Source: Kocuria salsicia (GTDB taxonomy: Bacteria; Actinomycetota; Actinomycetes; Actinomycetales; Micrococcaceae). From it: a stretch of 64,000 bases of DNA. Below, piece by piece: positions 46,043-55,100 of the stretch. The notes beneath the pieces are model-generated. The model searched no databases. It was not told the DNA's origin and worked only from the letters and a program-made list of their open reading frames with translations. The DNA lies in NCBI RefSeq assembly GCF_007681555.1, contig NZ_VELE01000003.1:186001-250000 (forward strand), read 5' to 3'. The stretch's first letter is position 1, and each line of letters begins with the position of its first letter. Both the position numbers and the translations under genes were made by a program.

Positions 46043-46627
46043 GTGAGCTTCTGGCGCCGACTCCGCGAGGACATCGACACGGCCCGCACCCACGACCCCG
46101 CGGCGCGCTCCGCCGTGGAGATCGTGCTGAACTACTCCGGGCTGCACGCCATCTGGGCGCACCGGCTCTCCCACCGGCTGTGGCAGGACCCCGAGCGCCG
46201 GCTGCTGGCCCGCACCGTGTCCCAGTTCGCGCGCTTCGCCACCGGGGTGGAGATCCACCCGGGGGCCACGATCGGCCGCCGCTTCTTCATCGACCACGGC
46301 ATGGGCGTGGTGATCGGGGAGACCGCGGAGATCGGCGAGGACGTCATGATCTACCACGGCGTCACACTGGGCGGCCGCTCGCTGGAACCGGTCAAGCGCC
46401 ACCCCACCATCGGGGACCGCGTCACCATCGGCGCGGGGGCCAAGATCCTGGGTCCCCTCACCGTGGGCCACGACTCCTCCGTGGGCGCCAACGCCGTGGT
46501 GGTCAAGGACGTCCCGGAGGACTCCATCGTCACGGGCATCCCCGGCAAGGTCCGCCGCAGGACCCCGGAGAAGCAGGAGCCGCTCGTGGACCCGGCCACC
46601 TACATCGACCCCGCCATGTGGATCTGA
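46043..46627 (+). CDS. cysE: Serine O-acetyltransferase (short EpsC type)
   Basis: A 194-residue left-handed beta-helix acetyltransferase that activates serine for cysteine synthesis. It has [21 protein letters not shown] at the start, then the hexapeptide repeats [38 protein letters not shown] and VTLGG with catalytic His residues. It lacks the long N-terminal helical domain of E. coli CysE. The C-terminus ends DPAMWI; a terminal Ile is the usual handle for CysK binding. GTG 46043 is preceded by GAAGGGG. Confidence 0.94.
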   Translation: MSFWRRLREDIDTARTHDPAARSAVEIVLNYSGLHAIWAHRLSHRLWQDPERRLLARTVSQFARFATGVEIHPGATIGRRFFIDHGMGVVIGETAEIGEDVMIYHGVTLGGRSLEPVKRHPTIGDRVTIGAGAKILGPLTVGHDSSVGANAVVVKDVPEDSIVTGIPGKVRRRTPEKQEPLVDPATYIDPAMWI

Positions 46628-46643
46628 GACCCCCACCCACGAG

Positions 46644-46685
46644 GCAGAGCGGGCCGGTTCCCCGAAGGGAACCGGCCCGCTCTGC
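46644..46685. terminator. Bidirectional terminator between cysE and gnd
   Basis: A perfect 19-bp stem (GCAGAGCGGGCCGGTTCCC and its complement) with a CGAA loop between convergent genes. Confidence 0.85.
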
Positions 46686-46710
46686 TTCTGTCAGGACGTC
46701 GGTCCTGGGA

Positions 46711-48168
46711 TCAGGAGACGACCTCGGAACGGTCCCCGCTCCACAGCACGTGGAAGCTGGACTCGGGGTCGTCGATGCGCTTGTAGGTGTGCGCGCCGAA
46801 GTAGTCGCGCAGACCCTGGGTCAGCGCGGCGTTCAGGCGCGGGCGGCGCAGACCGTCGTAGTACGCGAGCGCCGAGGAGAACACCGGGGCGGGGATGCCG
46901 CGCTCCACCGCGCGGGCCACCACGCGACGCCATGCCGGCAGGGCGTCCTCGATGGACTCCACGAACTCGGGCGCGAAGAGCAGGTTCAGCGGGGCCTTGT
47001 CGCCCTCGTAGGCCTTCATGATCACGTTGAGCAGCTCGGCGCGAATGATGCAGCCGTTGCGCCACAGGCTCGCGATCGTGGCCAGGTCCAGGATCCAGCC
47101 GTACTCGCGCCCGGCCATGGTGAGCATGTCCAGGCCCTGCGCGTAGGCCACGAGCTTGGACGCGTAGAGCGCCTTGCGGACGTCCTCCACGAACCCGGGG
47201 TCACGCACGACGTCCTCGGTGGTCTCGCCGATGCCCGCCGGCAGCACCTCCTGGGCCTCCTTGCGCATGGCGGGCTCGGAGGAGGACAGTGCGCGGGCGA
47301 ACACGGACTCGGCGATCGCCGTGACCGGCGAGCCCAGCTCGAGCGCCTCCTGCACGGTCCAGCGGCCGGTGCCCTTCTGCCCCGCGGCGTCCGCCACGAT
47401 GTCGATGAACGGCTTGCCCGTCTTGGGGTCCACCTGGCGCAGCACCTGCGCGGTGATCTCGATCAGGTAGGAGGACAGCTCAGTCTTGTTCCACTCGTCG
47501 AACACGTCCGCCTGCTCGGCGGGCTCCAGACCCGCCACGGAGCGCAGCAGCTCGTGCGCCTCGCCGATGACCTGCATGTCCGCGTACTCGATGCCGTTGT
47601 GCACCATCTTCACGAAGTGACCTGCACCGTCGGTGCTGATCCACGCGCAGCACGGAGCGCCGTCCTTCGCCTTCGCGGAGATGTCCTCGAGCATGGGCCC
47701 GAGCGTCTTGTAGGACTCCTCGGAGCCGCCCGGCATGATGGACGGGCCGTTGAGCGCGCCCTCCTCGCCGCCGGAGACGCCCACGCCCACGAAGTGCAGG
47801 CCCTTCTCGGCGAGCTCACGCTCGCGGCGGCGCGTGTCCTGGAAGTAGGAGTTGCCGCCGTCGATGATGATGTCGCCCTCGTCCAGCAGCGGCGTGAGCT
47901 GCTCGATCACGGCGTCCACGGGCGCACCCGCCTTGACCATGATCATCACGCGCCGCGGCGTCGCCAGCGAGTCCACGAGCTCCTGCATGGTCTCCGTGCG
48001 GACGAAGTCCCCCTCGGAGCCGTGCTCGGCGAGCAACGCGTCCGTCTTGCCCACGGAGCGGTTGTGCAGCGCCACGGTGTAGCCGTGGTGTGCGAAGTTG
48101 CGAGCCAGGTTGGCGCCCATCACGGCCAGGCCGGTGACACCGATGTCTGCTTTCTTTTCTGCTGCCAT
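46711..48168 (-). CDS. gnd: 6-phosphogluconate dehydrogenase, decarboxylating
   Basis: A 485-residue pentose-phosphate enzyme making ribulose 5-phosphate, CO2 and NADPH. It has the dinucleotide fold GVTGLAVMGANLARNFAHHG, HNRSVGKT, substrate motif GVGVSGGEEGALNGPSIMPGG, HFVKMVHNGIEYADMQ with the catalytic Lys/Asn, and WNKTELSSYLIEIT. The length matches the classical 470-490-residue dimeric type. ATG 48168 is chosen because TAGGCT lies 7 nt upstream. Confidence 0.96.
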   Translation of the reverse strand: MAAEKKADIGVTGLAVMGANLARNFAHHGYTVALHNRSVGKTDALLAEHGSEGDFVRTETMQELVDSLATPRRVMIMVKAGAPVDAVIEQLTPLLDEGDIIIDGGNSYFQDTRRRERELAEKGLHFVGVGVSGGEEGALNGPSIMPGGSEESYKTLGPMLEDISAKAKDGAPCCAWISTDGAGHFVKMVHNGIEYADMQVIGEAHELLRSVAGLEPAEQADVFDEWNKTELSSYLIEITAQVLRQVDPKTGKPFIDIVADAAGQKGTGRWTVQEALELGSPVTAIAESVFARALSSSEPAMRKEAQEVLPAGIGETTEDVVRDPGFVEDVRKALYASKLVAYAQGLDMLTMAGREYGWILDLATIASLWRNGCIIRAELLNVIMKAYEGDKAPLNLLFAPEFVESIEDALPAWRRVVARAVERGIPAPVFSSALAYYDGLRRPRLNAALTQGLRDYFGAHTYKRIDDPESSFHVLWSGDRSEVVS

Positions 48169-48175
48169 GCGTCCT

Positions 48176-48181
48176 AGCCTA
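48176..48181 (-). promoter_or_regulatory. Putative leaderless -10 of gnd
   Basis: TAGGCT on the minus strand, 7 nt before the gnd ATG. Confidence 0.5.
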
Positions 48182-48242
48182 TCCACCCTGCCGCCGTGCC
48201 AGTAGCCGGGGCGCGGTGGCGTGGGACAGGCCCCGACATGCA

Positions 48243-48278
48243 CGGAACCCCCGGGAGCCGTGGCTCCCGGGGGTTCCG
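48243..48278 (-). terminator. Strong hairpin after the tRNA-like RNA
   Basis: CGGAACCCCCGGGAGCC pairs with its exact complement over a 2-nt loop (17-bp stem). It is 5 nt past the CCA of the tRNA-like element and upstream of gnd. Confidence 0.8.
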
Positions 48279-48283
48279 GTGTG

Positions 48284-48354
48284 TGGTGGAGACCGACGGA
48301 ATCGAACCGCCGTATCTGTCACGCCCGAAGGCGATCCAGCGCACCAGCGTCCCC
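48284..48354 (-). ncRNA. tRNA-Ala-like RNA without an anticodon arm (novel candidate)
   Basis: A minus-strand 71-nt element. Its 5' GGGGAC pairs with 3' GTCTCC, giving a G3:U70 wobble. It is followed by A73 and CCA. A D-arm-like GGTG-CGCTGGAT-CGCC carries the GG of D-loops. The T-arm is canonical (GGCGG-TTCGATT-CCGTC). Only 18 nt separate D- and T-arms, with no anticodon stem; a CGCC-TTCG-GGCG tetraloop hairpin competes with the D-arm. Promoter sequence (TTGACA, 19 nt, TAGGCT) lies upstream and a 17-bp terminator downstream. G3:U70 with A73 is the alanyl-tRNA synthetase identity. A tRNA-Ala relic is the main alternative. Confidence 0.5.
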
Positions 48355-48381
48355 TGGTGTGTTGATCTCGACAACGAGTAC

Positions 48382-48412
48382 AGCCTAACGCATTCATCGG
48401 GTCGAGTGTCAA
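48382..48412 (-). promoter_or_regulatory. Promoter of the tRNA-like RNA
   Basis: On the minus strand, TTGACA (48407-48412), a 19-nt spacer and TAGGCT (48382-48387). This is the best two-hexamer promoter seen in the window; transcription would begin near 48375. Confidence 0.6.
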
Positions 48413-48487
48413 ACCCGCTCCAGGCTGCCGTGGGGAACATCACGCCGGGTCGACGACGCCTCGTTGGGCGAGTTCCCGACCGACCGG

Positions 48488-48493
48488 TAGGCT
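48488..48493 (+). promoter_or_regulatory. Putative tRNA-Val -10
   Basis: TAGGCT, about 50 nt upstream of the tRNA-Val 5' end. Confidence 0.45.
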
Positions 48494-48543
48494 ATCCCCC
48501 ATCGGGTGCTGGCAGCTGTTCCAGTCGTGCCCACCCGATCCTG

Positions 48544-48616
48544 GGGCCTTTAGCTCAGCTGGTAGAGCGCTACGTTTACACCGTAGATGTCGTCGGTTCG
48601 ATCCCGGCAGGGCCCA
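48544..48616 (+). tRNA. tRNA-Val(TAC)
   Basis: A complete cloverleaf: acceptor GGGCCTT/AGGGCCC, D-arm GCTCAGCTGGTAGAGC, anticodon stem CTACG/CGTAG with loop TTTACAC (anticodon TAC), T-loop TTCGATC, discriminator A. CCA is not encoded (CAC follows), unlike tRNA-His in this window. Confidence 0.95.
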
Positions 48617-48746
48617 CACCTCCCCCCTTCTCCCGCGCCGTCCTCTTCCTGCGGTGCCGCCACCGGTCCAGGCGCCCTGCCCCCGCCCCGCCCGGCGCCC
48701 ATGTGAACCTGCACCCACGCGCCGGGCGCCCGCTCCCGTGGTGCCC

Positions 48747-49165
48747 ATGCACGACGAGCCGGAGGACGAGGCGATCGTCTCCCGTCACAGAGCCACGGGC
48801 GAGGGGCTCAGCCACCTGGGTGACGCGCAGTCCCGGATTCGTTGGGGAAAGCTCGCGCTCGAGGTTCTGGACCCCGACGAGTCCGTCCTCGCCGCGATTC
48901 CCTGCATCGACGCCTTCGAACCGAGCCGGGCACTCGTGGTGACGGACCGCAGAGTGATCATCCGGGGCGTCCGTGTGCTGCGGTCCCGGCACACGGTCCG
49001 CGGGATTCCGCGGCATCACGTGACCGGCGCGCGTGTGGAGGACGGGTGGCTCGCCGACGGGACCATACTGAGGACCTCCACCGAAAGGGGCCTCCTGTGA
49101 GTGTCCGCCGGAGCGCAGCCGCACAACGGGTGGTGGACGTCCTCCACAAGCTCGTGACAGGCTGA
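48747..49165 (+). pseudogene. PH-like small protein gene with an apparent frameshift
   Basis: From ATG 48747 the frame gives 117 residues to TGA at 49098-49100. A PH-like segment includes VLDPDESVLAAIPCID, SRALVVTDRRVIIRG and GIPRHHVTGARVEDGW. Stepping back one base at the AAA run (49084-49086) continues the protein coherently as TEKGPPVSVRRSAAAQRVVD and then VLHKLVTG to a stop at 49165. The surrounding heptamer is not a canonical programmed-slippage site, so a lost A or a sequence error is likely. The function is unknown. Confidence 0.6.
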
Positions 49166-49178
49166 GAGCCGGTGCACC

Positions 49179-49820
49179 TCAGGGCACCGCCGGGCGCACC
49201 ATCCCGATCGCGGGAACGGTCCCCCGGCACGGCACGGGACCGCGCGAGATGAAACCGAAGCGCGCGTAGTACGGCACGAGGTCCTGCGTAGAGGCTTCCA
49301 GGTAGGTCTCCACGTGCTCGCCGTCGATCTCCCGCAGCCGCTCGTTCAGCAGCACGGTGCCCACCCCTTCACCCCGCACCTCGGGAACTGTCCCCACGGC
49401 CTTGAGGTACCAGTGCGGCGCGTCCGGATGCGCCTCGTGAGCAAGGTGCTCACTGACCAGGGCGTCCGGGAAACGCTGACGGAAGACCGACAGGTAGGAG
49501 AGCAGCCCGGGAAGCATCTGGCGCAGGGACACCTTCTCACCGGGCCCCTCCCACAGCGCCACCCCGAGCACCTCCCGCTCACCACGGCGCCTCGCGAGGT
49601 AGGCGTGACCACCGGCCGCCAGGGTCTCGCGCAGGATGCGCTGCCACAGGCGGGTGAGCGGGCGCAGGACGTCACCGCGGGGCAGCAGCCCCACGACGTG
49701 CGGGTCCACGGAGAACGCGCGGGCCAGGACGTCGGCCGCGGTGTCGACGTCCTGGGGCGAGGCGCGGACCACGTCCACATCCCCGCCCGTGCGATCGTGT
49801 GTGTTCTGTTTCATAGACAC
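49179..49820 (-). CDS. GNAT family N-acetyltransferase
   Basis: A 213-residue acetyltransferase of unknown substrate. It has RASPQDVDTAADVLARAFSVDP at the N-terminus, a middle with WQRILRETLAAGGHAYLARR, and the acetyl-CoA loop VPEVRGEGVGTVLLNERL, followed by ASTQDLVPYYARFGF. GTG 49820 is chosen because TATTCT lies exactly 6 nt upstream; an ATG two codons later is also possible. It converges on the PH-like gene. Confidence 0.86.
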   Translation of the reverse strand: MSMKQNTHDRTGGDVDVVRASPQDVDTAADVLARAFSVDPHVVGLLPRGDVLRPLTRLWQRILRETLAAGGHAYLARRRGEREVLGVALWEGPGEKVSLRQMLPGLLSYLSVFRQRFPDALVSEHLAHEAHPDAPHWYLKAVGTVPEVRGEGVGTVLLNERLREIDGEHVETYLEASTQDLVPYYARFGFISRGPVPCRGTVPAIGMVRPAVP

Positions 49821-49826
49821 ACTGCG

Positions 49827-49832
49827 AGAATA
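49827..49832 (-). promoter_or_regulatory. Putative leaderless -10 of the GNAT gene
   Basis: TATTCT on the minus strand, 6 nt before GTG 49820. Confidence 0.5.
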
Positions 49833-49898
49833 ACAGCCGAGGCCCAGCGGCCAACCGGGCCGTGATGCCGTCACGGCCGCAGCAGAGAGCTGGGCGTG

Positions 49899-50615
49899 TC
49901 AGAGCAGTCGCGGCTGGGTCACGGTATCCGCGGGCTTCTTGGCCCGGTGACGACGCGGCGAGGCCGGCTTTTCCTCACCCGGGGCCTGCGCGGCGGAGGC
50001 CGCTGTGGTCTCGGGGGTGGACGCCTCCGTGCCCGCGGCGGCCGACGGCTTGGTACCGTCCGGAGCAGGCGCGGTGCTCGAGGTGGGCACGGCGCGGCGC
50101 GTTGAGCGGCGTCGTGCCGGAGCGTGCTGCCCGGCCGGCGGCACGAGCGTCTGCTGCCCGGCGAGCTCCGCCTGCTGGTCGCGCAGCACATCGATGGCCC
50201 GCTCGAAGTCCTCGAGGTCCTCGAACGCCTGGTAGACGGACGCGAAGCGCAGGTAGGCGACCACGTCCAGACGCCGCAGCGGCGGAAGGATGGCCAGCCC
50301 GACGTCGTGGGCCTCCACCTCAGCGCTGCCCGAGGCGCGGATCGACTCCTCGACCTCCTGGGCGAGCATCGCGAGGTCGTCCTCGCTCACCGGCCGCCCC
50401 TGGCACGCCTTGCGCACGCCGTTGACGATCTTCTGGCGGTCGAACGGCTCGGTGACCCCGGAGCGCTTGATGACCGAGATGGAGGTGGTCTCCAGGGTGG
50501 AGAAGCGGCGGCCGCACTCGGTGCAGCGGCGGCGGCGGCGGATGGAGGTGCCGTCGTCGGAGGTGCGGGAGTCCACGACCTTCGAGTCGTTGTGGCGGCA
50601 GAACGGGCAGTGCAC
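49899..50615 (-). CDS. nrdR: Transcriptional repressor NrdR with long C-terminal tail
   Basis: A 238-residue repressor of ribonucleotide reductase genes. The zinc ribbon (Cys3, Cys6, Cys31, Cys34) begins [17 protein letters not shown], and the ATP-cone (about 49-139) begins [16 protein letters not shown]. NrdR is usually about 150-180 residues; here about 80 Ala/Pro/Thr-rich and finally basic residues follow ([17 protein letters not shown]). It starts 3 nt after hisD ends, so it is probably translated from the hisD transcript. No NrdR-regulated nrd genes lie in the window. Confidence 0.94.
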   Translation of the reverse strand: MHCPFCRHNDSKVVDSRTSDDGTSIRRRRRCTECGRRFSTLETTSISVIKRSGVTEPFDRQKIVNGVRKACQGRPVSEDDLAMLAQEVEESIRASGSAEVEAHDVGLAILPPLRRLDVVAYLRFASVYQAFEDLEDFERAIDVLRDQQAELAGQQTLVPPAGQHAPARRRSTRRAVPTSSTAPAPDGTKPSAAAGTEASTPETTAASAAQAPGEEKPASPRRHRAKKPADTVTQPRLL

Positions 50616-50618
50616 GGC

Positions 50619-52016
50619 TCAGCCTCCCGAGACGGTGTCGGTGCCCGTGCCACGGTCCTCGCCGCGCAGCGTGACCGCGCGCCCGTGGGCAGGGAGGTCC
50701 TCGCTCGCGGACAGGGCCACGATGTCCTCCTCCAGCGCGGCCAGCGCCTCGCGCGAGTACTCGATGACTTGCACCGCCTTCATGAAGGAGGCCGCCTGCA
50801 AGCCGGAGCTGAACACCGCTGTGCCGCCCGTGGGGAGCACGTGGTTGGAGCCGGCCGCGTAGTCGCCGAGCGGCACGGGGCTGTAGGGGCCCACGAAGAC
50901 GGCGCCGGCGTTGCGGATCCGGGCCGCCACCCCGCTCGCGTCGCGTGTGTGGATCTCCAGGTGCTCGGCGGCGTAGGCGTCCGCCACGGCCACGGAGGCC
51001 TCGAGGTCTTCGGTGAGAACCACCCCGGACTGCGGCCCGCCCAGCGCCGTGGTGATCCGCTCCCGGTGCTTCGCCTCGGAGACCTGCACCGAGAGCTGCT
51101 CCTCCACGGCGTGCGCGAGCTCCGGGGAGTCCGTGATCAGCACGGAGCCGGCGGCCGGATCGTGCTCCGCCTGGGAGATCAGGTCCGCGGCAACGTAGCG
51201 GGGATCGGCGGAGTCATCCGCAAGGACCGCGATCTCGGTGGTCCCGGCCTCGGCGTCCACGCCCACCACGGAGCGCAGCTGCCGCTTGGCCATGGCCACG
51301 AAGATATTGCCCGGGCCGGTGACGGTGTTCACGGGCTCCAGGACGTCCTCGCCGTCCACGACGCCGTGCGCCATGGCCGCGAGCGACTGCGCACCGCCGA
51401 TGGCCCAGACCTCGTCCACGCCCAGCAGGCCGGCCGCACCGAGGATGACGGGGTGCGGCAGACCGCCGAACTCCTTCTGCGGTGGGGAGCACAGCACCAC
51501 GGACTCCACGCCGGCCGCCTGCGCCGGGACCACATTCATCACCACGGAGGACGGGTACACGGCCAGCCCGCCGGGGATGTAGAGCCCAGCGCGCCGCACG
51601 GGGGTCCAGCGGTGGTGCAGGGCCGCGCCGGGTGCCACCTCCACGGTCACGTCCGACGGGCGCTGTGCGGCGGCGAACGCCCGTGTGCGCTCGATCGCGG
51701 ACTCTAGACCGTGCCGCACGGCAGGGTCCAGGGCGGCGACGGCGCGCTGGATCTCCTCGGGGGCAACCCGGATGCGCTCCTGGTCCACGCCGTCGAACTT
51801 CCGGGCGAGCTCGCGCAAGGCCTCCGCTCCGCGCGCCTTCACATCCTCGATGATCCCCCGCACGGCGTCCTCGGCGTCCACGACCGACGACGGCGCCTGC
51901 CGAGGCACCGCGGCACGCAGCTCGCTCCAGCCCAGGTGCGTCCCCCGAAGGTCTGTGACCCGCAGGTACGAGCCGGGGGTGGTGGTGGGCGCGGGGATCA
52001 GGGGTTGCTCAGTCAC
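50619..52016 (-). CDS. hisD: Histidinol dehydrogenase
   Basis: A 465-residue zinc enzyme that performs the last two steps of histidine synthesis. Landmarks are GLYIPGGLAVYPSSVVMN, GVDEVWAIGGAQSLAAMA, VTGPGNIFVAMAKR, DSADPRYVAADLISQAEHD and GDYAAGSNHVLPTGGTAVF. The start is GTG 52016, 6 nt after TAGACT. nrdR follows after 3 nt. No other his gene is visible here, so hisD is separated from any his operon in this window. Confidence 0.96.
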   Translation of the reverse strand: MTEQPLIPAPTTTPGSYLRVTDLRGTHLGWSELRAAVPRQAPSSVVDAEDAVRGIIEDVKARGAEALRELARKFDGVDQERIRVAPEEIQRAVAALDPAVRHGLESAIERTRAFAAAQRPSDVTVEVAPGAALHHRWTPVRRAGLYIPGGLAVYPSSVVMNVVPAQAAGVESVVLCSPPQKEFGGLPHPVILGAAGLLGVDEVWAIGGAQSLAAMAHGVVDGEDVLEPVNTVTGPGNIFVAMAKRQLRSVVGVDAEAGTTEIAVLADDSADPRYVAADLISQAEHDPAAGSVLITDSPELAHAVEEQLSVQVSEAKHRERITTALGGPQSGVVLTEDLEASVAVADAYAAEHLEIHTRDASGVAARIRNAGAVFVGPYSPVPLGDYAAGSNHVLPTGGTAVFSSGLQAASFMKAVQVIEYSREALAALEEDIVALSASEDLPAHGRAVTLRGEDRGTGTDTVSGG

Positions 52017-52022
52017 GTTTTC

Positions 52023-52028
52023 AGTCTA
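52023..52028 (-). promoter_or_regulatory. Putative leaderless -10 of hisD
   Basis: TAGACT on the minus strand, 6 nt before GTG 52016. Confidence 0.55.
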
Positions 52029-52176
52029 CAATCGCGCGTCAATCGGACGGGGCTCGATCGGAGGAGGCCTCGGCACTGCCCGGCGCGGAGCGCCGTCGCG
52101 GGCGGATCAGGCAACCGACCGGTCCGCCGCCGCGGTGATGCGGGCACCGCTGCGGCCGCACGCGGCGCGGCGCGGC

Positions 52177-55100
52177 TCACGCCTCCAGGCAGGCCGGGCC
52201 CAGCAGCACCTTGAGGTCCCCGAACAGCGCGGGCGACGGGTTCACCCGGTACTCGGGTCCGAGCCTCATGACCTGGGTGCTGCGGCGCGTGTCCAGGTGG
52301 ATGCGCACCTCCGAGTCCCCCTTGTGGTTGCGCAGCACCTCGCCGATCCGGCGAATCGTGGCCTCCGTGGCCCGGTGCTCCGGCAGCGCCACGCACACCG
52401 GCCCGGAGGAGCCGTCCACGCTGAGCTCCGGCACCGTGAGCTCCTGCGCGGAGATCGAGACGGAGCCGTCGTCTCGGCGCTGCATCCGTCCCTTGATGAC
52501 ACAGATCAGGTCCTCGGTCAGCACCCCGGCGATCGGCGCGTAGGCCTTGCCGAAGAACATCACCTCGATGGAGCCCGAGCGGTCCTCCAGCTCCACGCGT
52601 GCATAGGCATTGCCGGAGGTCTTCGCGATCCGCCGCGAGAGCGAGGTGATCATGCCCCCGATGGTGACCACGGCCCCGTCGGGCCGGGTGTTCTCCTCCG
52701 TGAGCAGCGGGGCGATGGCCGTGTCCGTGTACTGGCCCAGGGCGTCGTCGAGACCGCGCAGCGGGTGGTCCGAGACGTAGAGACCCAGCATCTCGCGCTC
52801 GAAGGCCAGCAGGTCCTTGCGCTCCCACTCGGGGACGTCCGGGACCTCCACGGAGAAGGTCTCCTGCTCCGTGTCCTGCGAACCGCTCATCGAGAAGATG
52901 TCGAAGGTGAACTCGCCGTTGTCCTCTTTTTTCTTCTGCGCGACCACGTCCTCCACGGCCTGCTCGTGGCACATCACCAGGCTGCGGCGGGTGTGGCCGA
53001 GCTGGTCGAACGCACCGGCCTTGACCATGGACTCGATGGTGCGCTTGTTGCACACCACGGCCGGGACCTTCGCCAGGAAGTCGTTGAAGGAGGTGAACTT
53101 GCCCTCCTCGTTGCGTGCACCCACCATGGCCTGGACCACGTTGGCGCCCACATTGCGCACCGCACCCATGCCAAAGCGGATGTCAGTGCCCACAGGGGTG
53201 AAGTTCAACTCGGACTCGTTCACGTCCGGCGGCAGCACGGTGATGCCCATGTGGCGGCACTCCGTGAGGTACATGGCGAGCTTGTCCTTGTCGTCGCCCA
53301 CCGAGGTCAGCAGGGCCGCCATGTACTCGGCCGGGTAGTGTGCCTTGAGGTAGGCGGTCCAGTAGGAGACCAGCCCGTAGGCCGCCGAGTGCGCCTTGTT
53401 GAACGCGTAGTCCGAGAAGGGCAACAGGATATCCCACAGGGCCTTGATCGCGTCCTCGGAGTACCCGCGGTCGATCATCCCCTGGTGGAAGCCCTGGTAC
53501 TGCTTGTCCAGCTCCGCCTTCTTCTTCTTGCCCATCGCGCGGCGCAGAATGTCCGCCTGGCCCAGGGAGTAGCCGGCCACCTTCTGGGCGATCGCCATCA
53601 CCTGCTCCTGGTAGACGATCAGACCGTAGGTGGTGCCCAGGATCTCCGAGAGCGGCTCGGCGAGCTCCGGGTGGATGGGCGTGATCTCCTGCGCGCCGTT
53701 CTTGCGCAGCGCGTAGTTCGTGTGCGAGTTCGCGCCCATGGGCCCCGGCCGGTACAGGGCGATGGTCGCAGAGATGTCCTCGAAGTTGTCCGGGCGCATC
53801 AGCTTGAGCAGCTGGCGCATGGGCCCGCCGTCCAGCTGGAACACGCCCAAGGTGTCCCCGCGCGCGAGCAGGTCGTAGGACCCGGCGTCGTCGATCGGCA
53901 GGTGCTCCAGGTCCAGCACGAACCCGTCCCGGTTGAGCGTGATGTTCTCGAGGGCGTCCGAGATGATCGTGAGGTTGCGCAGCCCCAGGAAGTCCATCTT
54001 GATCAGCCCCAGGCCCTCGCACGTGGGGTAGTCGAACTGCGTGATGACCTGCCCGTCCTGCTCGCGGCGCATCAGCGGGATGATGTCGATCAGCGGATCC
54101 GAGGACATGATCACGCCGGCCGCGTGCACACCCCACTGCCGCTTGAGCCCCTCCAGGCCCTGGGCGGTCTCGAAGACCTTCATGGACTCGGGGTCGTCCG
54201 CGAGGATCTCGCGCAGCTCCCCGGCCTCGTCGTAGCGCTTGGCATCCTCGTCGTAGACGTCCTGCAGGGAGATGCCCTTGCCCATCACGTCCGGCGGCAT
54301 GGCCTTAGTGAGCCGCTCCCCCATGGAGAACGGGTAGCCCAGAACGCGTGAGGAGTCCTTCAGCGCCTGCTTGGCCTTGATGGTGCCGTAGGTGACGATC
54401 ATGGCCACGCGCTCGTCGCCGTACTTCTCGGTGACGTAGTGGATCACCTCAGAGCGTCGGCGGTCGTCGAAGTCGACGTCGAAGTCCGGCATGGACACGC
54501 GGTCCGGGTTCAGGAAGCGCTCGAAGATCAGCCCGTGCGCCAAGGGGTTCAGCTCGGTGATGCGCATGGCGTACGCAACCATGGAACCGGCACCGGAGCC
54601 ACGCCCCGGACCCACGCGGATCCCGTTGTCCTTGGACCAGTTGATGAAGTCCGCGACCACCAGGAAGTAACCCGGGAAGCCCATCTGGATGATGATCTTC
54701 TTCTCGTACTCCGCCTGCTCGCGGACGTCATCCGGGATGCCGGCCGGGAAGCGGTAGTGCAGCCCCTTCTCGACCTCCTTGATGAACCACGAGGTCTCGT
54801 CCTCGCCCTCCGGCGTGGGGAAGCGCGGCATGTAGTTGGCGGACGTGTCGAAGTCCACCTCGCAGCGCTCCGCGATCTCCAGCGTGTTGTCGCACGCCTC
54901 CGGGAAGTCCCGGAACACCTCGCGCATCTGTTCCGGGGACTTGAGGTAGAACTCGTCCGCGTCGAACTTGAAGCGCTTTGGGTCCTGCAGGGTGGAACCG
55001 GACTGCACGCACAGCAGCGCCGCGTGGGACTTGGCGTCCTCCGCGTGCGTGTAGTGCAGGTCGTTGGTGGCCACCAGGGGAAGGTTCAGTTCCTTGGCCA

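Noticed and set aside
48284-48354. The tRNA-like element as a complete tmRNA (ssrA)
   Set aside because: It has no room for an mRNA-like domain or tag reading frame, and the 5' region lacks tmRNA-typical sequence. A full ssrA would be several times longer.
48196-48942. Plus-strand ORF covering the tRNA-like element and tRNA-Val
   Set aside because: Its peptide (VETDGIEPP..., LAQLVERYVYTVDVVGSIPAG) is the translation typical of tRNA sequence; the RNA genes explain the region.
48747-49100. Programmed -1 frameshift in the PH-like gene
   Set aside because: In the zero frame the A-G run does not parse as X-XXY-YYZ and no downstream pseudoknot is obvious; a lost A is simpler.
52017-52176. A small gene between dnaE and hisD
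   Set aside because: No reading frame with a start signal and protein-like composition fits; only the hisD -10 hexamer is supported.
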